A DNA stretch of 64,000 bases from Bradyrhizobium prioriisuperbiae (GTDB lineage Bacteria > Pseudomonadota > Alphaproteobacteria > Rhizobiales > Xanthobacteraceae): NCBI RefSeq assembly GCF_032397745.1, contig NZ_CP135921.1:4080501-4144500 (forward strand). Direction: 5' to 3'. Position numbers and translations under genes: made by a program. Below, one piece after another: positions 1-10,003 of this stretch. The notes beneath the pieces are model-generated. The model searched no databases. It was not told where the DNA came from and saw only the letters and a program-made list of their open reading frames with translations. Within the stretch, counting starts at the first letter, position 1. The number at the start of each line of letters is the position of its first letter.

Positions 1-99
1 TACAATCTAGTAAAGTCCGGCGGACTCGAACCGAGCGAAAACAAAGAGTCCTATATCAGCAAGGCCTTCAGGGTCGCGAAGAAATGGGGCCTTGGATAG
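1..99 (+). CDS. bamD: BamD C-terminus (partial; 5' end outside window)
   Basis: The first 33 codons, read in frame 1, end at TAG 97-99 and give a 32-residue tail finishing FRVAKKWGLG. In rhizobial genomes the gene directly before recN-ligA is normally bamD (comL), the outer-membrane lipoprotein of the beta-barrel assembly machine, and the tail, with its GGLEP segment, resembles the end of those proteins. The gap to recN is only 12 bases, which suggests co-transcription. The identification rests on context and a short tail; the TPR domains and lipobox are outside the window. Confidence 0.6.
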   Translation, partial: YNLVKSGGLEPSENKESYISKAFRVAKKWGLG

Positions 100-111
100 G
101 ATCTGACCGCA

Positions 112-1785
112 ATGCTGGCGCGCCTTTCGATCCGTGACATCGTCCTGATCGAGCGGCTCGACATCGATTTCGCCCGCGGGCTTGCGGTGCTGACCGGAGA
201 GACCGGGGCGGGCAAATCCATTCTTCTCGATGCATTCGCGCTGGCGCTCGGCGGCCGCGGCGATGCCGGCCTTGTCCGCCACGGCGCGGAGCAGGGCCAG
301 GTAACAGCGGTGTTCGATGTGCCCAAGCGCCATCCGGCCGCGAAAATCCTCAGCGAGAACGGGCTCGACGACACCGGCGAGATGATTCTGCGCCGCGTGC
401 AGCTCGCCGACGGCCGCACCCGCGCGTTTCTCAACGACCAGGCCATCAGTGTGCAGACCCTGAAGGCGGTCGGCACGGCGCTGGTGGAAATCCACGGCCA
501 GCACGATGAGCGCGCGCTGGTGGATGCCGCCACCCATCGCCGCCTGCTCGATGCCTTTGCCGGCCTGGAAAAAGATGTCACGGCGCTGGAAGCGCTGTGG
601 GAGGCGCGCCGCACTGCGCGCACCGCGCTGGACGATCATCGCGCCGGCATGGAGCGCGCCGCGCGCGAGGCCGATTTCCTGCGCCATGCCTCCGACGAAT
701 TGCGCAAGCTCAAACCGCAGGCCGGCGAGGAAACTTCGCTGGCCGAGCGTCGCACCACCATGATGCAGGGCGAAAAGATCGCCTCCGACCTGCGCGAGGC
801 GCTGGAAGTGGTTGGCGGCCATCAGTCGCCGGTGCCGGGCCTGGCCGCGGCGGTGCGCCGGCTGGAGCGCCGCGCGGCGAATTCACCGACACTGATCGAG
901 CCCGCGGTCAAGGCGATCGATGTCGCCATCAACGCGCTGGAAGAGGCCGACCAGCATCTCAACGCGGCGCTGAGGGCGGCGGATTTCGATCCGGCGGAGC
1001 TCGAGCGGATCGAGGAGCGGCTGTTCGCGCTGCGCGCGGCGGCGCGGAAGTATTCCACCCCGGTGGACAGCCTCGCCGCACTGGCGGAACGTTATGCCTC
1101 CGACGTGGCGCTGATCGATGCCGGTGCGGAACGGCTCAAGGTGCTGGAAAAAGCCGCCGGCGAAGCGGACAAGGCTTATGACGCCGCCGCCGTGAAGCTC
1201 TCGGCCGTGCGGGGCAAGGCCTCCGAGAAGCTCAACAAGGCCGTCAATGCCGAGCTCGCGCCGCTCAAGCTCGAGCGCGCCAAATTCATGACCCAGGTCG
1301 ACAGCGACACTGCTGCAGCCGGCCCGCAGGGCATCGACCGCGTCGAGTTCTGGGTGCAGACCAATCCCGGCACGCGGCCCGGGCCATTGATGAAGGTCGC
1401 CTCCGGCGGCGAGCTGTCGCGTTTCCTGCTGGCGCTGAAGGTCGTGTTGTCGGATCGCGGATCGGCGCCGACCCTGGTGTTCGACGAAATCGATACCGGC
1501 GTGGGTGGCGCCGTGGCGGATGCCATCGGCGCGCGGCTGGCGCGGCTGGCCGGCAAGGTGCAGGTGATGGCCGTGACCCACGCGCCGCAGGTCGCCGCGC
1601 GCGCCGACCAGCATCTGCTGATTTCCAAGGATGCGCTCGACAAGGGCAAGCGCGTCGCCACCAGCGTCGCAACGCTCAAGAGCGATCACCGCCGCGAGGA
1701 AATCGCCCGCATGCTGGCCGGCGCCGAGATCACCGCAGAGGCGCGCGCCGCCGCGGACCGGTTGCTGAAGGCGGCGACGGCGTAG
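112..1785 (+). CDS. recN: DNA repair protein RecN
   Basis: SMC-like ATPase of recombinational double-strand-break repair, acting with RecA on the nucleoid. The 557-residue protein has the usual RecN length. The N-terminus carries Walker A (GETGAGKS, residues 29-36) and the HGQHDERALVD segment typical of RecN. The middle (about 150-390) is the alpha-helical coiled-coil arm. The C-terminus has the ABC signature VASGGELSRF, Walker B in TLVFDEIDTGV and the H-loop AVTHAPQVAARAD. It follows bamD by 12 bases and precedes ligA, the usual order in this group. The ATG at 112 begins the conserved MLARLSIRDIVLIE start, so the start is secure. Confidence 0.97.
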   Translation: MLARLSIRDIVLIERLDIDFARGLAVLTGETGAGKSILLDAFALALGGRGDAGLVRHGAEQGQVTAVFDVPKRHPAAKILSENGLDDTGEMILRRVQLADGRTRAFLNDQAISVQTLKAVGTALVEIHGQHDERALVDAATHRRLLDAFAGLEKDVTALEALWEARRTARTALDDHRAGMERAAREADFLRHASDELRKLKPQAGEETSLAERRTTMMQGEKIASDLREALEVVGGHQSPVPGLAAAVRRLERRAANSPTLIEPAVKAIDVAINALEEADQHLNAALRAADFDPAELERIEERLFALRAAARKYSTPVDSLAALAERYASDVALIDAGAERLKVLEKAAGEADKAYDAAAVKLSAVRGKASEKLNKAVNAELAPLKLERAKFMTQVDSDTAAAGPQGIDRVEFWVQTNPGTRPGPLMKVASGGELSRFLLALKVVLSDRGSAPTLVFDEIDTGVGGAVADAIGARLARLAGKVQVMAVTHAPQVAARADQHLLISKDALDKGKRVATSVATLKSDHRREEIARMLAGAEITAEARAAADRLLKAATA

Positions 1786-1841
1786 CGTATGTGCCTCCTC
1801 GCCTGAGGCCGGCCAACAACGTAGAATCACATAACGCTTGA

Positions 1842-4016
<2,175 letters not shown>

Positions 4017-4037
4017 CGCTGCGACAGCAGATTATCC

Positions 4038-4167
4038 GTCATCCTGAGGTGCGCACTCTTGCGCGCCTCGAAGGATGGACGGCCAAGGTATTTAAGGTTC
4101 GGGCTGTCATCCTTCGAGGCTCTCCCCGCGGTGCAAGTGCACCGCGAGGCTCGCACCTCAGGATGAC
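4038..4167. repeat. Nested palindromic intergenic repeat (REP-like)
   Basis: The outer arms GTCATCCTGAGGTGCG (4038-4053) and CGCACCTCAGGATGAC (4152-4167) are exact inverse complements. Inside them CCTCGAAGGATG and CATCCTTCGAGG form a second inverted pair, and GCGGTGCA/TGCACCGC a third. The block fills the gap between the convergent ligA and LysR genes. It looks like one of the dispersed palindromic families common in Bradyrhizobium-type genomes and could fold as a transcript-end hairpin for both genes. Confidence 0.85.
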
Positions 4168-4188
4168 GGGTTGCTCTTATCGCCTGCC

Positions 4189-5076
4189 CTAAAACTCCAG
4201 CGGCGGCAGGCCGAGCTCCCGGGCCAGCCAGGTGGCGAACATCCGCACCGCGCGCCGCGGCTTGGCCTTGGGTGGAAACACCAGATAGTGCCCGACATAA
4301 CTGACGTCGCGGGTGATGCCCTTGAGCGGTGCAACCAGCTGGCCGCTGGCCAGTTCGCGCTCGGCCAGGCGGGTGGATTCCAGCGTTATGCCGAGGCCGT
4401 CGACGGCGGCGGCGATCGCCATGAAGCTGCGGTCGAAGCGGCTGCCGCGCTGGCTCGGCGGGGTGGTGTCGTTGGCGGTGAACCACTCGGTCCAGCGCAC
4501 CCGCTTGTAGTCGCTTTCGATCAGGTCGTGGGCGGAGAGATCCGCGATCGAGCGGATGTTTGCAGCGATCTGCGGCGTGCACAGCGGCGTCACCAGCTCT
4601 TCGCCGAGCGGGCAGACAATCAGGCCTTCCTGGCGGGGCGGGCCGTAGCAGATGTCGGCATCGAAATCGTCGTTGTGGAAAGCGGGATAGTCGTTGCTGG
4701 CTGACAGACGCACCTTGAGGCCCGGCTGCTCGGCAATCAGGCCGCGCAGTCGCGGCATCAGCCATTGCGTCGCCAGGCTTGGCGCGCAATGCAGGCGCAG
4801 CAGATTGCCGGAGCGGGCTCCGACTGTCTCAAGTCCGAGTCGCACCTCGTCGAAGGCGCTGGAGACATGGCGCAGCAGGGCCTCGCCGCCGGGGTTGAGT
4901 CGGACCGACCGTCCTTCGCGCTCGAACAGCGCTGCGCCGATCAGGTATTCCAATTTGCGAATGGCGTGGCTGACGGCACTCGGCGAGATGCCCAGTTCTT
5001 CGCCCGCAGAGCGAAAAGAGCTAGTCCGTGCAGCAGCTTCGAAAGCGCGTAGCGCGCCGAGTGGGAGTTGTTCCAT
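4189..5076 (-). CDS. LysR-family transcriptional regulator (GcvA-like)
   Basis: 295 residues, typical LysR length. The N-terminal winged helix-turn-helix is clear (LGALRAFEAAARTSSFRSAGEELGI, then SPSAVSHAIRKLE, residues 7-43), followed by the linker helix and a type-2 periplasmic-binding-like effector domain (about 90-295). The start MEQLPLGALRAFEAAART matches the GcvA/AmpR-like subgroup. Its target is unknown: the gene converges on ligA, and its upstream region (5077 onward) faces the candidate small RNA and the FadR-type gene on the opposite strand. Divergent regulation of that region is possible but not shown. Confidence 0.9.
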   Translation of the reverse strand: MEQLPLGALRAFEAAARTSSFRSAGEELGISPSAVSHAIRKLEYLIGAALFEREGRSVRLNPGGEALLRHVSSAFDEVRLGLETVGARSGNLLRLHCAPSLATQWLMPRLRGLIAEQPGLKVRLSASNDYPAFHNDDFDADICYGPPRQEGLIVCPLGEELVTPLCTPQIAANIRSIADLSAHDLIESDYKRVRWTEWFTANDTTPPSQRGSRFDRSFMAIAAAVDGLGITLESTRLAERELASGQLVAPLKGITRDVSYVGHYLVFPPKAKPRRAVRMFATWLARELGLPPLEF

Positions 5077-5160
5077 GGTACCTCAGATGAACACGTTTCA
5101 TCGGTAGGCGCAATTTTTGTGTTTTTCCTTTGCCGGTTCGACGATCAGACTGCGAATCGT

Positions 5161-5326
5161 AAACGTGTCTCGGCTCCCCGTCACAGTGCCTCCCGGGTCA
5201 TGACCTCCGGGTGCAGCGATCCCGTCGTTGTGCACCGCGACACCTCACCGAGAGACGTTTCTCCTCCCCGCGTTCCCTCACACGCGGACCACCTCAAGCC
5301 CCGGTCGCAAGATCGGGGCTTTTTTT
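5161..5326 (+). ncRNA. Candidate structured small RNA with intrinsic terminator
   Basis: AAACGTGTCTCGG (5161-5173) pairs with CCGAGAGACGTTT (5248-5260) at 12 of 13 positions, closing a multi-branch structure. Inside are hairpins CCCGG/CCGGG (5192-5211) and GTGCA/TGCAC (5211-5235). Outside follow CCGCGT/ACGCGG (5268-5287) and an 11-bp terminator stem with a GCAA tetraloop and seven T (5296-5326). Loops and linkers repeat CCTCC/TCCC motifs, which could pair with Shine-Dalgarno sequences, as in alphaproteobacterial trans-acting RNAs. The region is not a plausible coding segment. The exact 5' end is inferred from the folding, and no convincing promoter was identified. Confidence 0.65.
5296..5326 (+). 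terminator. Rho-independent terminator of the candidate small RNA
   Basis: AAGCCCCGGTC, then loop GCAA, then GATCGGGGCTT (one G-U pair) gives an 11-bp stem with a GNRA tetraloop, followed directly by a T tract (5320-5326). It ends transcription before the FadR-type promoter at 5366. Confidence 0.9.
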
Positions 5327-5365
5327 ATGTCCGGCCGTTCGGTGTCCCGAGGCTTGGGCCCAGGA

Positions 5366-5414
5366 TTGACTCTTTCAAACATCGGATGTTTAACATCCGA
5401 TGTTTGAAAGAGTC
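5366..5414 (+). promoter_or_regulatory. sigma70-type promoter inside a perfect 47-bp palindrome (probable autoregulatory operator)
   Basis: Bases 5368-5414 form a perfect inverted repeat: two 23-base arms around a central T at 5391, the arm beginning GACTCTTTCAAACATCGG. Flanking GGATT and AATCC extend it with one bulged base. A promoter fits exactly inside: -35 TTGACT (5366-5371), 17-base spacer, -10 TTTAAC (5389-5394). The inner AACATCCGAT core with its inverse is the kind of dyad bound by FadR-type GntR repressors, and the next gene encodes one, so self-repression is inferred. Confidence 0.75.
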
Positions 5415-5439
5415 CAATCCAGCCGGGCAAAGGCATCCC

Positions 5440-6234
5440 TTGAATCTCGCGCGCACGAAACAACCTGACAGAAAAGCCAAGCCGGGGCGGATTCAGTCCG
5501 TGGTGGCGACGCTGGGACGGGAGATCACGCGCGGTGTGATCGAGATCGGCGAGGCGTTGCCGGCGGAGCCTGAACTCGAAGCGCGTTTCGGCGTCGGGCG
5601 TGGCGTTATTCGCGAGGCGATGAAAACCCTGGCGGCGAAAGGCCTGGTCAGCGTCCGGCCACGCCACGGCACCCATGTGCTGCCGCGGCGCGACTGGAGT
5701 CTGCTCGATCGCGAAGTGCTGACATGGCTGGTCGGCGACGGCGAACCCGATCCCGAGATGATGTCCAGCATCCAGGAGGTGCGGCTGATGATCGAGCCTG
5801 CCGCCGCCGCGCTCGCCGCGCAGCGCGCGACGAGGCAGGATCTGGAGCGCATCAACGCGGCGCTGGCCGCCATGGAAACGTCGCACGATCAGGCCAGCGC
5901 GACGGCCGCCGACAAGAAATTCCATCTCGCCATTCTCGATGCGACCCACAACCCGGTGCTGCAGGGCTTTCGCGGCGCGATCGACACCATCCTGGGGGCG
6001 GTGTTCTTCGTCGCGGTGGGCTCGCAGGACTGGTTCGACGAAAACCTGCCCAACCACGCCCGCGCCGCGCGCGCGATCGAGGACGGCGATCCGGTCAAGG
6101 CCCGCGCCGCGATGGAGCGGGTGCTGGGCTACACCGAAACACAACTCAACCGGCGCGAAGCCAGCCGCCGCCGCGCTGCCAAGCTGGCCAAGAAGCCGGT
6201 CGCGCGCAAAAAAGGGAAACGCGATGTATCGTGA
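5440..6234 (+). CDS. FadR-subfamily GntR transcriptional regulator
   Basis: 264 residues from TTG 5440. The winged helix is at about residues 12-80 (LPAEPELEARFGVGRGVIREAMKTLAAKGLV), then the wing RPRHGTHVLPR, then an all-helical FCD ligand domain with the metal-site pattern of FadR-type proteins (EVRLMIEPAAAALAA; FHLAILDATHNP; NHARAARAIEDGD). A longer reading from 5068 is open but would cross the small-RNA terminator and the promoter, and ATG 5386 lies between the -35 and -10 boxes, so TTG 5440 (preceded by AAAGG) is the best start. It overlaps the cupin gene by 11 bases. It probably represses itself and the cupin-SDR-ABC genes; the C-terminus is Lys/Arg-rich. Confidence 0.88.
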   Translation: MNLARTKQPDRKAKPGRIQSVVATLGREITRGVIEIGEALPAEPELEARFGVGRGVIREAMKTLAAKGLVSVRPRHGTHVLPRRDWSLLDREVLTWLVGDGEPDPEMMSSIQEVRLMIEPAAAALAAQRATRQDLERINAALAAMETSHDQASATAADKKFHLAILDATHNPVLQGFRGAIDTILGAVFFVAVGSQDWFDENLPNHARAARAIEDGDPVKARAAMERVLGYTETQLNRREASRRRAAKLAKKPVARKKGKRDVS

Positions 6235-6721
6235 CATGAACGGCTCGACCCATGTGCTGGCCTCGCCGGAAATCGCGGTCGTGGCCATTCCGGAGGATGA
6301 ACGGGTCTGGGTGCCGCAGGCGCCCGACGTCTGGTTCCGTCCGCTGATGCTGAACACCCGCCAGGGGCAGTGGTGCAATCTGCTGCGCGTCCGCCGTTCC
6401 GGCGTGCTGTCCCGGCATCTGCATCCCAATCCGGTGCACGGCTTCGTGCTCAAGGGCAAATGGCACTATCGCGAGCACGACTGGGTCGCGACCGAGGGCT
6501 CCTATGTGTTCGAGCCGCCCGGCGAGATCCACACGCTGATCGTGCCGCAGGACACCTCCGAGATGATCACCTTCTTCAACATCCAGGGATCGATGGTCTA
6601 TCTCGACAAGGACGACAAGCACGTCGGTTATGAAGACGTCTTCACCAAGATCGACATGTGCCGTGCGCACTATGTGTCGGCCGGGCTCGGCGCCGACTAC
6701 GTCGACCAGTTCGTGCGATGA
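6224..6721 (+). CDS. Cupin protein of the 2,4'-dihydroxyacetophenone dioxygenase family
   Basis: 165 residues. The single cupin barrel shows motif 1 as SRHLHPNPVHGFVLKGKWHYREHDW and motif 2 as EPPGEIHTLIVP, whose histidines would bind a non-haem iron. The layout (WFRPLMLNTRQGQWCNLLRV, then SGVLSRHLHP, then the C-terminal DKHVGYEDVFTKIDMCRAHY) resembles the 2,4'-dihydroxyacetophenone dioxygenase family, which cleaves C-C bonds in aromatic ketones; many relatives are uncharacterised. ATG 6224 follows AAAAGGGAAACG, a good ribosome-binding site, and overlaps the regulator. The stop codon overlaps the next start (ATGA), so it is translationally coupled to the SDR gene. The substrate is unknown. 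Confidence 0.8.
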   Translation: MYRDMNGSTHVLASPEIAVVAIPEDERVWVPQAPDVWFRPLMLNTRQGQWCNLLRVRRSGVLSRHLHPNPVHGFVLKGKWHYREHDWVATEGSYVFEPPGEIHTLIVPQDTSEMITFFNIQGSMVYLDKDDKHVGYEDVFTKIDMCRAHYVSAGLGADYVDQFVR

Positions 6722-7494
6722 TGGATACTCAGGTCTCAGCGAGCGCGTCGCAGAGCGGCGCCTGGGCCTCGACCTGGTACGCCGGCAAGCGCGTGCTTGT
6801 CACCGGCGGGACATCGGGAATCGGTGCCGGCATCACCCGCGGCTTCATCGAAGCGGGCGCGGAGGTCATCGCGGCGGGTGTCGGTGAGGCCGAGATCCGC
6901 GAGGCCAAGGCGGACGGCCTGCTGTCGCGAGCGGATCTGCGGCAGGTCGATGTGCGCGAGCCGGATCAGGTCAATGACCTGGTGGCCTCGTGCGGTGACC
7001 TCGATGTCGTGGTGAATTGCGCGGGCGTGATCCGGCGCGGCGAGGAGCATGATCCCGACGTGTTCGAGTCCGTTGTCGATATCAATCTGAACGGTACGAT
7101 GCGGGTGTGCGCCGCAGCGCGGCCTGCGTTGGCGCGTAGCAGCGGCGCGATCGTCAACCTGGCCTCGATGCTGTCGTTTTTCGGCGGTGGCCTGGTGCCG
7201 GGTTATGCCGCCAGCAAAGGCGGCATCGCGCAGCTGACAAAATCGCTCGCCATTGCGTATGCGCCCGAGCAAATCCGCGTCAATGCCATTGCGCCCGGAT
7301 GGATCGCGACGCCATTGACGGCGGGGCTGCGCTCGGATGAGCAGCGCAGTTCTGCGATCCTGGACAGGACGCCGCTGCGGCGGTGGGGCACATCGTCCGA
7401 TCTGCTCGGCGGGGTGCTCTATCTGTGTTCACCGGTGGCGTCATTCGTCACCGGAACGGTGCTGGTGATCGACGGAGGTTATGCCGTCGCCTGA
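6718..7494 (+). CDS. SDR-family oxidoreductase
   Basis: 258 residues from ATG 6718 (ATG 6721 is equally possible). Classical short-chain dehydrogenase: NAD(P)-binding GGTSGIGAG near residue 30, NNAG equivalent NCAGV, catalytic Ser in IVNLASMLSF, YxxxK as YAASK, then the PG motif IAPGWIATPL, and C-terminal TGTVLVIDGGYAVA. The Ser-Tyr-Lys triad is complete, so it should be active. It overlaps the cupin stop by 4 bases and therefore belongs to the FadR-regulated operon. It probably oxidises or reduces a hydroxyl/keto intermediate of the same unknown substrate. Confidence 0.9.
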   Translation: MMDTQVSASASQSGAWASTWYAGKRVLVTGGTSGIGAGITRGFIEAGAEVIAAGVGEAEIREAKADGLLSRADLRQVDVREPDQVNDLVASCGDLDVVVNCAGVIRRGEEHDPDVFESVVDINLNGTMRVCAAARPALARSSGAIVNLASMLSFFGGGLVPGYAASKGGIAQLTKSLAIAYAPEQIRVNAIAPGWIATPLTAGLRSDEQRSSAILDRTPLRRWGTSSDLLGGVLYLCSPVASFVTGTVLVIDGGYAVA

Positions 7495-7623
7495 GCTGCG
7501 TATTGTCTGTGCAAACCACGCGCGGACGACCGGGATGTTCGACGGCAAGATCGAAGTCCCTGCCAAGAAGACCAACGAAGAATGAATAAACGAAGTGCCA
7601 AGAGGAAACCGGAGGGAGGGTTC

Positions 7624-8445
7624 GTGCTGGCAAGCCGCGACAGTCTGAAGCAATCGGTCGGGTTGATGCGCGCGCTGTCGCGCCTGTCCGGCGCTGCGCT
7701 GTTTGTGGCGCCGTTGCTTATGCTCGTGCTGATCTGGGCACTCGTCGTGCCGCTGTTCCACGTCAGTCCGCGGATTTTTCCGTCCGTCGCTGCCGTGGCC
7801 GAGGCCGGTTGGGACATGATCGTCGACGGCTCGCTGTTCGCCCATGTCGGCGCCAGCATGCTGCGGGTCGGGCTCGGCACCGTGATCGGCGTTGTCATCG
7901 CCGTGCCGCTGGGGATCGCGATGGGCATCAGCCCGGCGGTCTCGGCGTTTCTGACACCGCTGTTTCGGTTTTTCTCGGTGCTGGCCGGCATCGCCTGGAT
8001 CCCGATCGCCACACTGTGGTTCGGTTATGGCTTCGGTGCGATCATCTTCGTGATCGTCAACGCGGTGTTCTTCGTGGTGGCCTACAACACCTTGCTCGGG
8101 GTGCAGACCATTCCCCACACCCTGCGCAACGCGGCCTATTCCCTTGGCGCCGGCCGCTGGGCGCTGTTCACCGAAGTGCTGCTGCCCGGCGCACTGCCGA
8201 ACATCGTTACCGGCATTCGCACCGGGCTCGGTTTCGCGTGGCGCGGGCTGATCGCGGCGGAGATGATCGCGACCAACGTCGGGCTCGGCTACATGCTGTT
8301 CGTCGCCCGCGACTTCTATCGCACCGAGGTGATCGTGTTCGGCATGATCGTCATAGGCGTGCTGTGGCTGCTGATCGATCGCCTGCTGCTGGCGCCGCTG
8401 GAGCGCGCGACGATCGAGCGCTGGGGACTGGTGAGGCGGTCATGA
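7624..8445 (+). CDS. ABC transporter permease, NitT/TauT (SsuC-like) family
   Basis: Inner-membrane permease of about six helices with the binding-protein-dependent transport loop (LRNAAYSLGAGRWALFTEVLLPGALPNIVTGIRTGLGFAWRGLIAAEM). GTG 7624 is preferred, giving 273 residues, because GGAGGGAGGG (7611-7620) sits just upstream. ATG 7582, which would add 14 residues, has no good ribosome-binding site. The stop overlaps the start of the second permease (CATGA). Together with the second permease, the ATPase and the binding protein it forms a heterodimeric importer of the sulfonate/nitrate/taurine type; the actual ligand is not deducible. Confidence 0.88.
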   Translation: MLASRDSLKQSVGLMRALSRLSGAALFVAPLLMLVLIWALVVPLFHVSPRIFPSVAAVAEAGWDMIVDGSLFAHVGASMLRVGLGTVIGVVIAVPLGIAMGISPAVSAFLTPLFRFFSVLAGIAWIPIATLWFGYGFGAIIFVIVNAVFFVVAYNTLLGVQTIPHTLRNAAYSLGAGRWALFTEVLLPGALPNIVTGIRTGLGFAWRGLIAAEMIATNVGLGYMLFVARDFYRTEVIVFGMIVIGVLWLLIDRLLLAPLERATIERWGLVRRS

Positions 8446-9248
8446 ACCTGCTGCTGCAAAGCTGGAGCCTGTACACCCGGGCGACCGCGCGCTGGCCGGC
8501 GATCGGCGCGATCGTCCCCTTCATTCCGTTGCTGCTGTTGTGGGCGGTCGTCGCCCAGGCCGGCGTTTTCCCAAGGGTGTTCTTCCCGGGCCCCGCCGAT
8601 GTCGCCGGAACGTTCGTAACTCTGGTCTACAAAGGCATTCTGCCGGCCTATCTGCAGGACAGCGTGGTTCGCCTCGCGGCGGGCGCCGCTGTGGGCATGG
8701 CGCTCGGCATTCCGCTGGGCCTGCTGATCGGCACCAACCGCCGCGCCCGTCAAGCGCTGTGGCCGATTTTGCTGTTCTTCCAGGCCATCGGCGACATCGC
8801 GTGGCTGCCGATCCTGCTGATCTGGTTCGGCTTTGGCCTCGGCACCATGACTTTCGTCATTGTCTACACAGTGCTGTTCCCGGTGGTGCTCAACACCGTG
8901 CTCGGCGTCGAATCCGTGCCGCGGGATCTGATCCGTGCCGCCCGCAGTCTCGGCGCTTCGCGGTTGCGGGTGCTCACCGAAGTGATCATTCCCGGCGCAC
9001 TGCCCAACATCATCACCGGCCTGCGCAACGGGCTGGGTTATGGCTGGCGCGCACTGATCGCGGCGGAGATGATCATCGGCACCAGCGGCATCGGCTTCCT
9101 GATGTTCGATGCGCGCCGCGCCGGCTCGGTGGTGGAAATCTTCCTCGGCATGATCGTGCTCGGGGTGCTCTGGTATCTGGTGGATGCGTGGATCCTCGCG
9201 CCAATCGAGCGCGCGACCGGACAACGATGGGGATTGGTGACGCGATGA
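8442..9248 (+). CDS. ABC transporter permease, NitT/TauT (SsuC-like) family, second subunit
   Basis: 268 residues, clearly a paralogue of the preceding permease: the EAA-like loop reads LIRAARSLGASRLRVLTEVIIPGALPNIITGLRNGLGYGWRALIAAEM, and the C-terminus ERATGQRWGLV matches ERATIERWGLV of its neighbour. The pair probably arose by tandem duplication and forms a heterodimeric channel. ATG 8442 overlaps the previous stop, and its own stop overlaps the ATPase start (GATGA), so the subunits are translationally coupled. Confidence 0.9.
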   Translation: MNLLLQSWSLYTRATARWPAIGAIVPFIPLLLLWAVVAQAGVFPRVFFPGPADVAGTFVTLVYKGILPAYLQDSVVRLAAGAAVGMALGIPLGLLIGTNRRARQALWPILLFFQAIGDIAWLPILLIWFGFGLGTMTFVIVYTVLFPVVLNTVLGVESVPRDLIRAARSLGASRLRVLTEVIIPGALPNIITGLRNGLGYGWRALIAAEMIIGTSGIGFLMFDARRAGSVVEIFLGMIVLGVLWYLVDAWILAPIERATGQRWGLVTR

Positions 9249-10003
9249 AAACTCTGTCTCTGCGCAATCTCGAAAAGACCTATTTCGATCCGTATGCCGG
9301 CACGCACGTCACCGCGGTGCATGATGTGACGCTGGACGTCGAGCCCGGCGAGTTCGTCTCCGTGGTGGGGCCATCCGGCTGCGGCAAGACCACGATCCTG
9401 AACATGATCGCGGGTTTCATTCCCAATTCGGGCGGCGAGATGCTGCTGGACGGCAAGCCGATCAAGGGGCCGGGCGCCGAGCGCGGCGTCGTGTTCCAGT
9501 CCTTCGCGCTGTTTCCGTGGAAGACCGTGATCGACAATGTCGGGTTCGGCCCGAAGATGCGGGGCATCAAGAAGCCGGAGCGCGACAGGATCGCGCGCGA
9601 ATACCTGGCGCTGGCGGGCTTGTCGCATGCGGCGAATCGTTATCCCAACGAACTGTCCGGCGGCATGCAGCAGCGCGTCGGCGTGGTGCGGGCGCTGGCG
9701 AACAATCCCGACGTGCTGTTGATGGACGAGCCTTTTGCCAGTGTCGATGCGCAGACCCGCATGACCTTGCAGGAAGAGCTGACGCGGATCTGGCAGGAGC
9801 GCAAACCGACGGTGATCTTCATCACCCATGACGTGCCCGAGGCAGTGTTCCTGGGCACCCGCGTGGTGGTGCTGTCGAAAGGGCGGGTGCTGGACGATAT
9901 CCCGGTGACCCTGCCGCGCCCGAGGGTGTGGGGCGAACTGATGGAGGACGCGGAGTTCAAGCGGCTTTCCGCCCAGGTGCTGCAGATGGTGCGCGCCGCA
10001 TGA
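9245..10003 (+). CDS. ABC transporter ATP-binding protein (SsuB/TauB-like)
   Basis: 252 residues. Walker A GPSGCGKTT (about 42-50), Q-loop in VVFQSFALFPWKTV, signature LSGGMQQRVGVVRAL, Walker B VLLMDEPFASVDAQTR and the H-loop VIFITHDVPEAVFLGTRV are all intact. FALFPWKTVIDNV is characteristic of nitrate/sulfonate/taurine ATPases. ATG 9245 overlaps the second permease stop, and its stop overlaps the ATG of the small membrane protein at 10000. It energises import through the two permeases. Confidence 0.95.
   Translation: MKTLSLRNLEKTYFDPYAGTHVTAVHDVTLDVEPGEFVSVVGPSGCGKTTILNMIAGFIPNSGGEMLLDGKPIKGPGAERGVVFQSFALFPWKTVIDNVGFGPKMRGIKKPERDRIAREYLALAGLSHAANRYPNELSGGMQQRVGVVRALANNPDVLLMDEPFASVDAQTRMTLQEELTRIWQERKPTVIFITHDVPEAVFLGTRVVVLSKGRVLDDIPVTLPRPRVWGELMEDAEFKRLSAQVLQMVRAA

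Noticed and set aside
7..822. Long minus-strand open frame over recN
   Set aside because: High-GC shadow; the plus-strand protein is RecN with all motifs.
5068..5439. Longer start of the FadR-type gene from ATG 5068 or ATG 5386
   Set aside because: It would cross a strong terminator and the promoter; ATG 5386 lies between -35 and -10. TTG 5440 fits.
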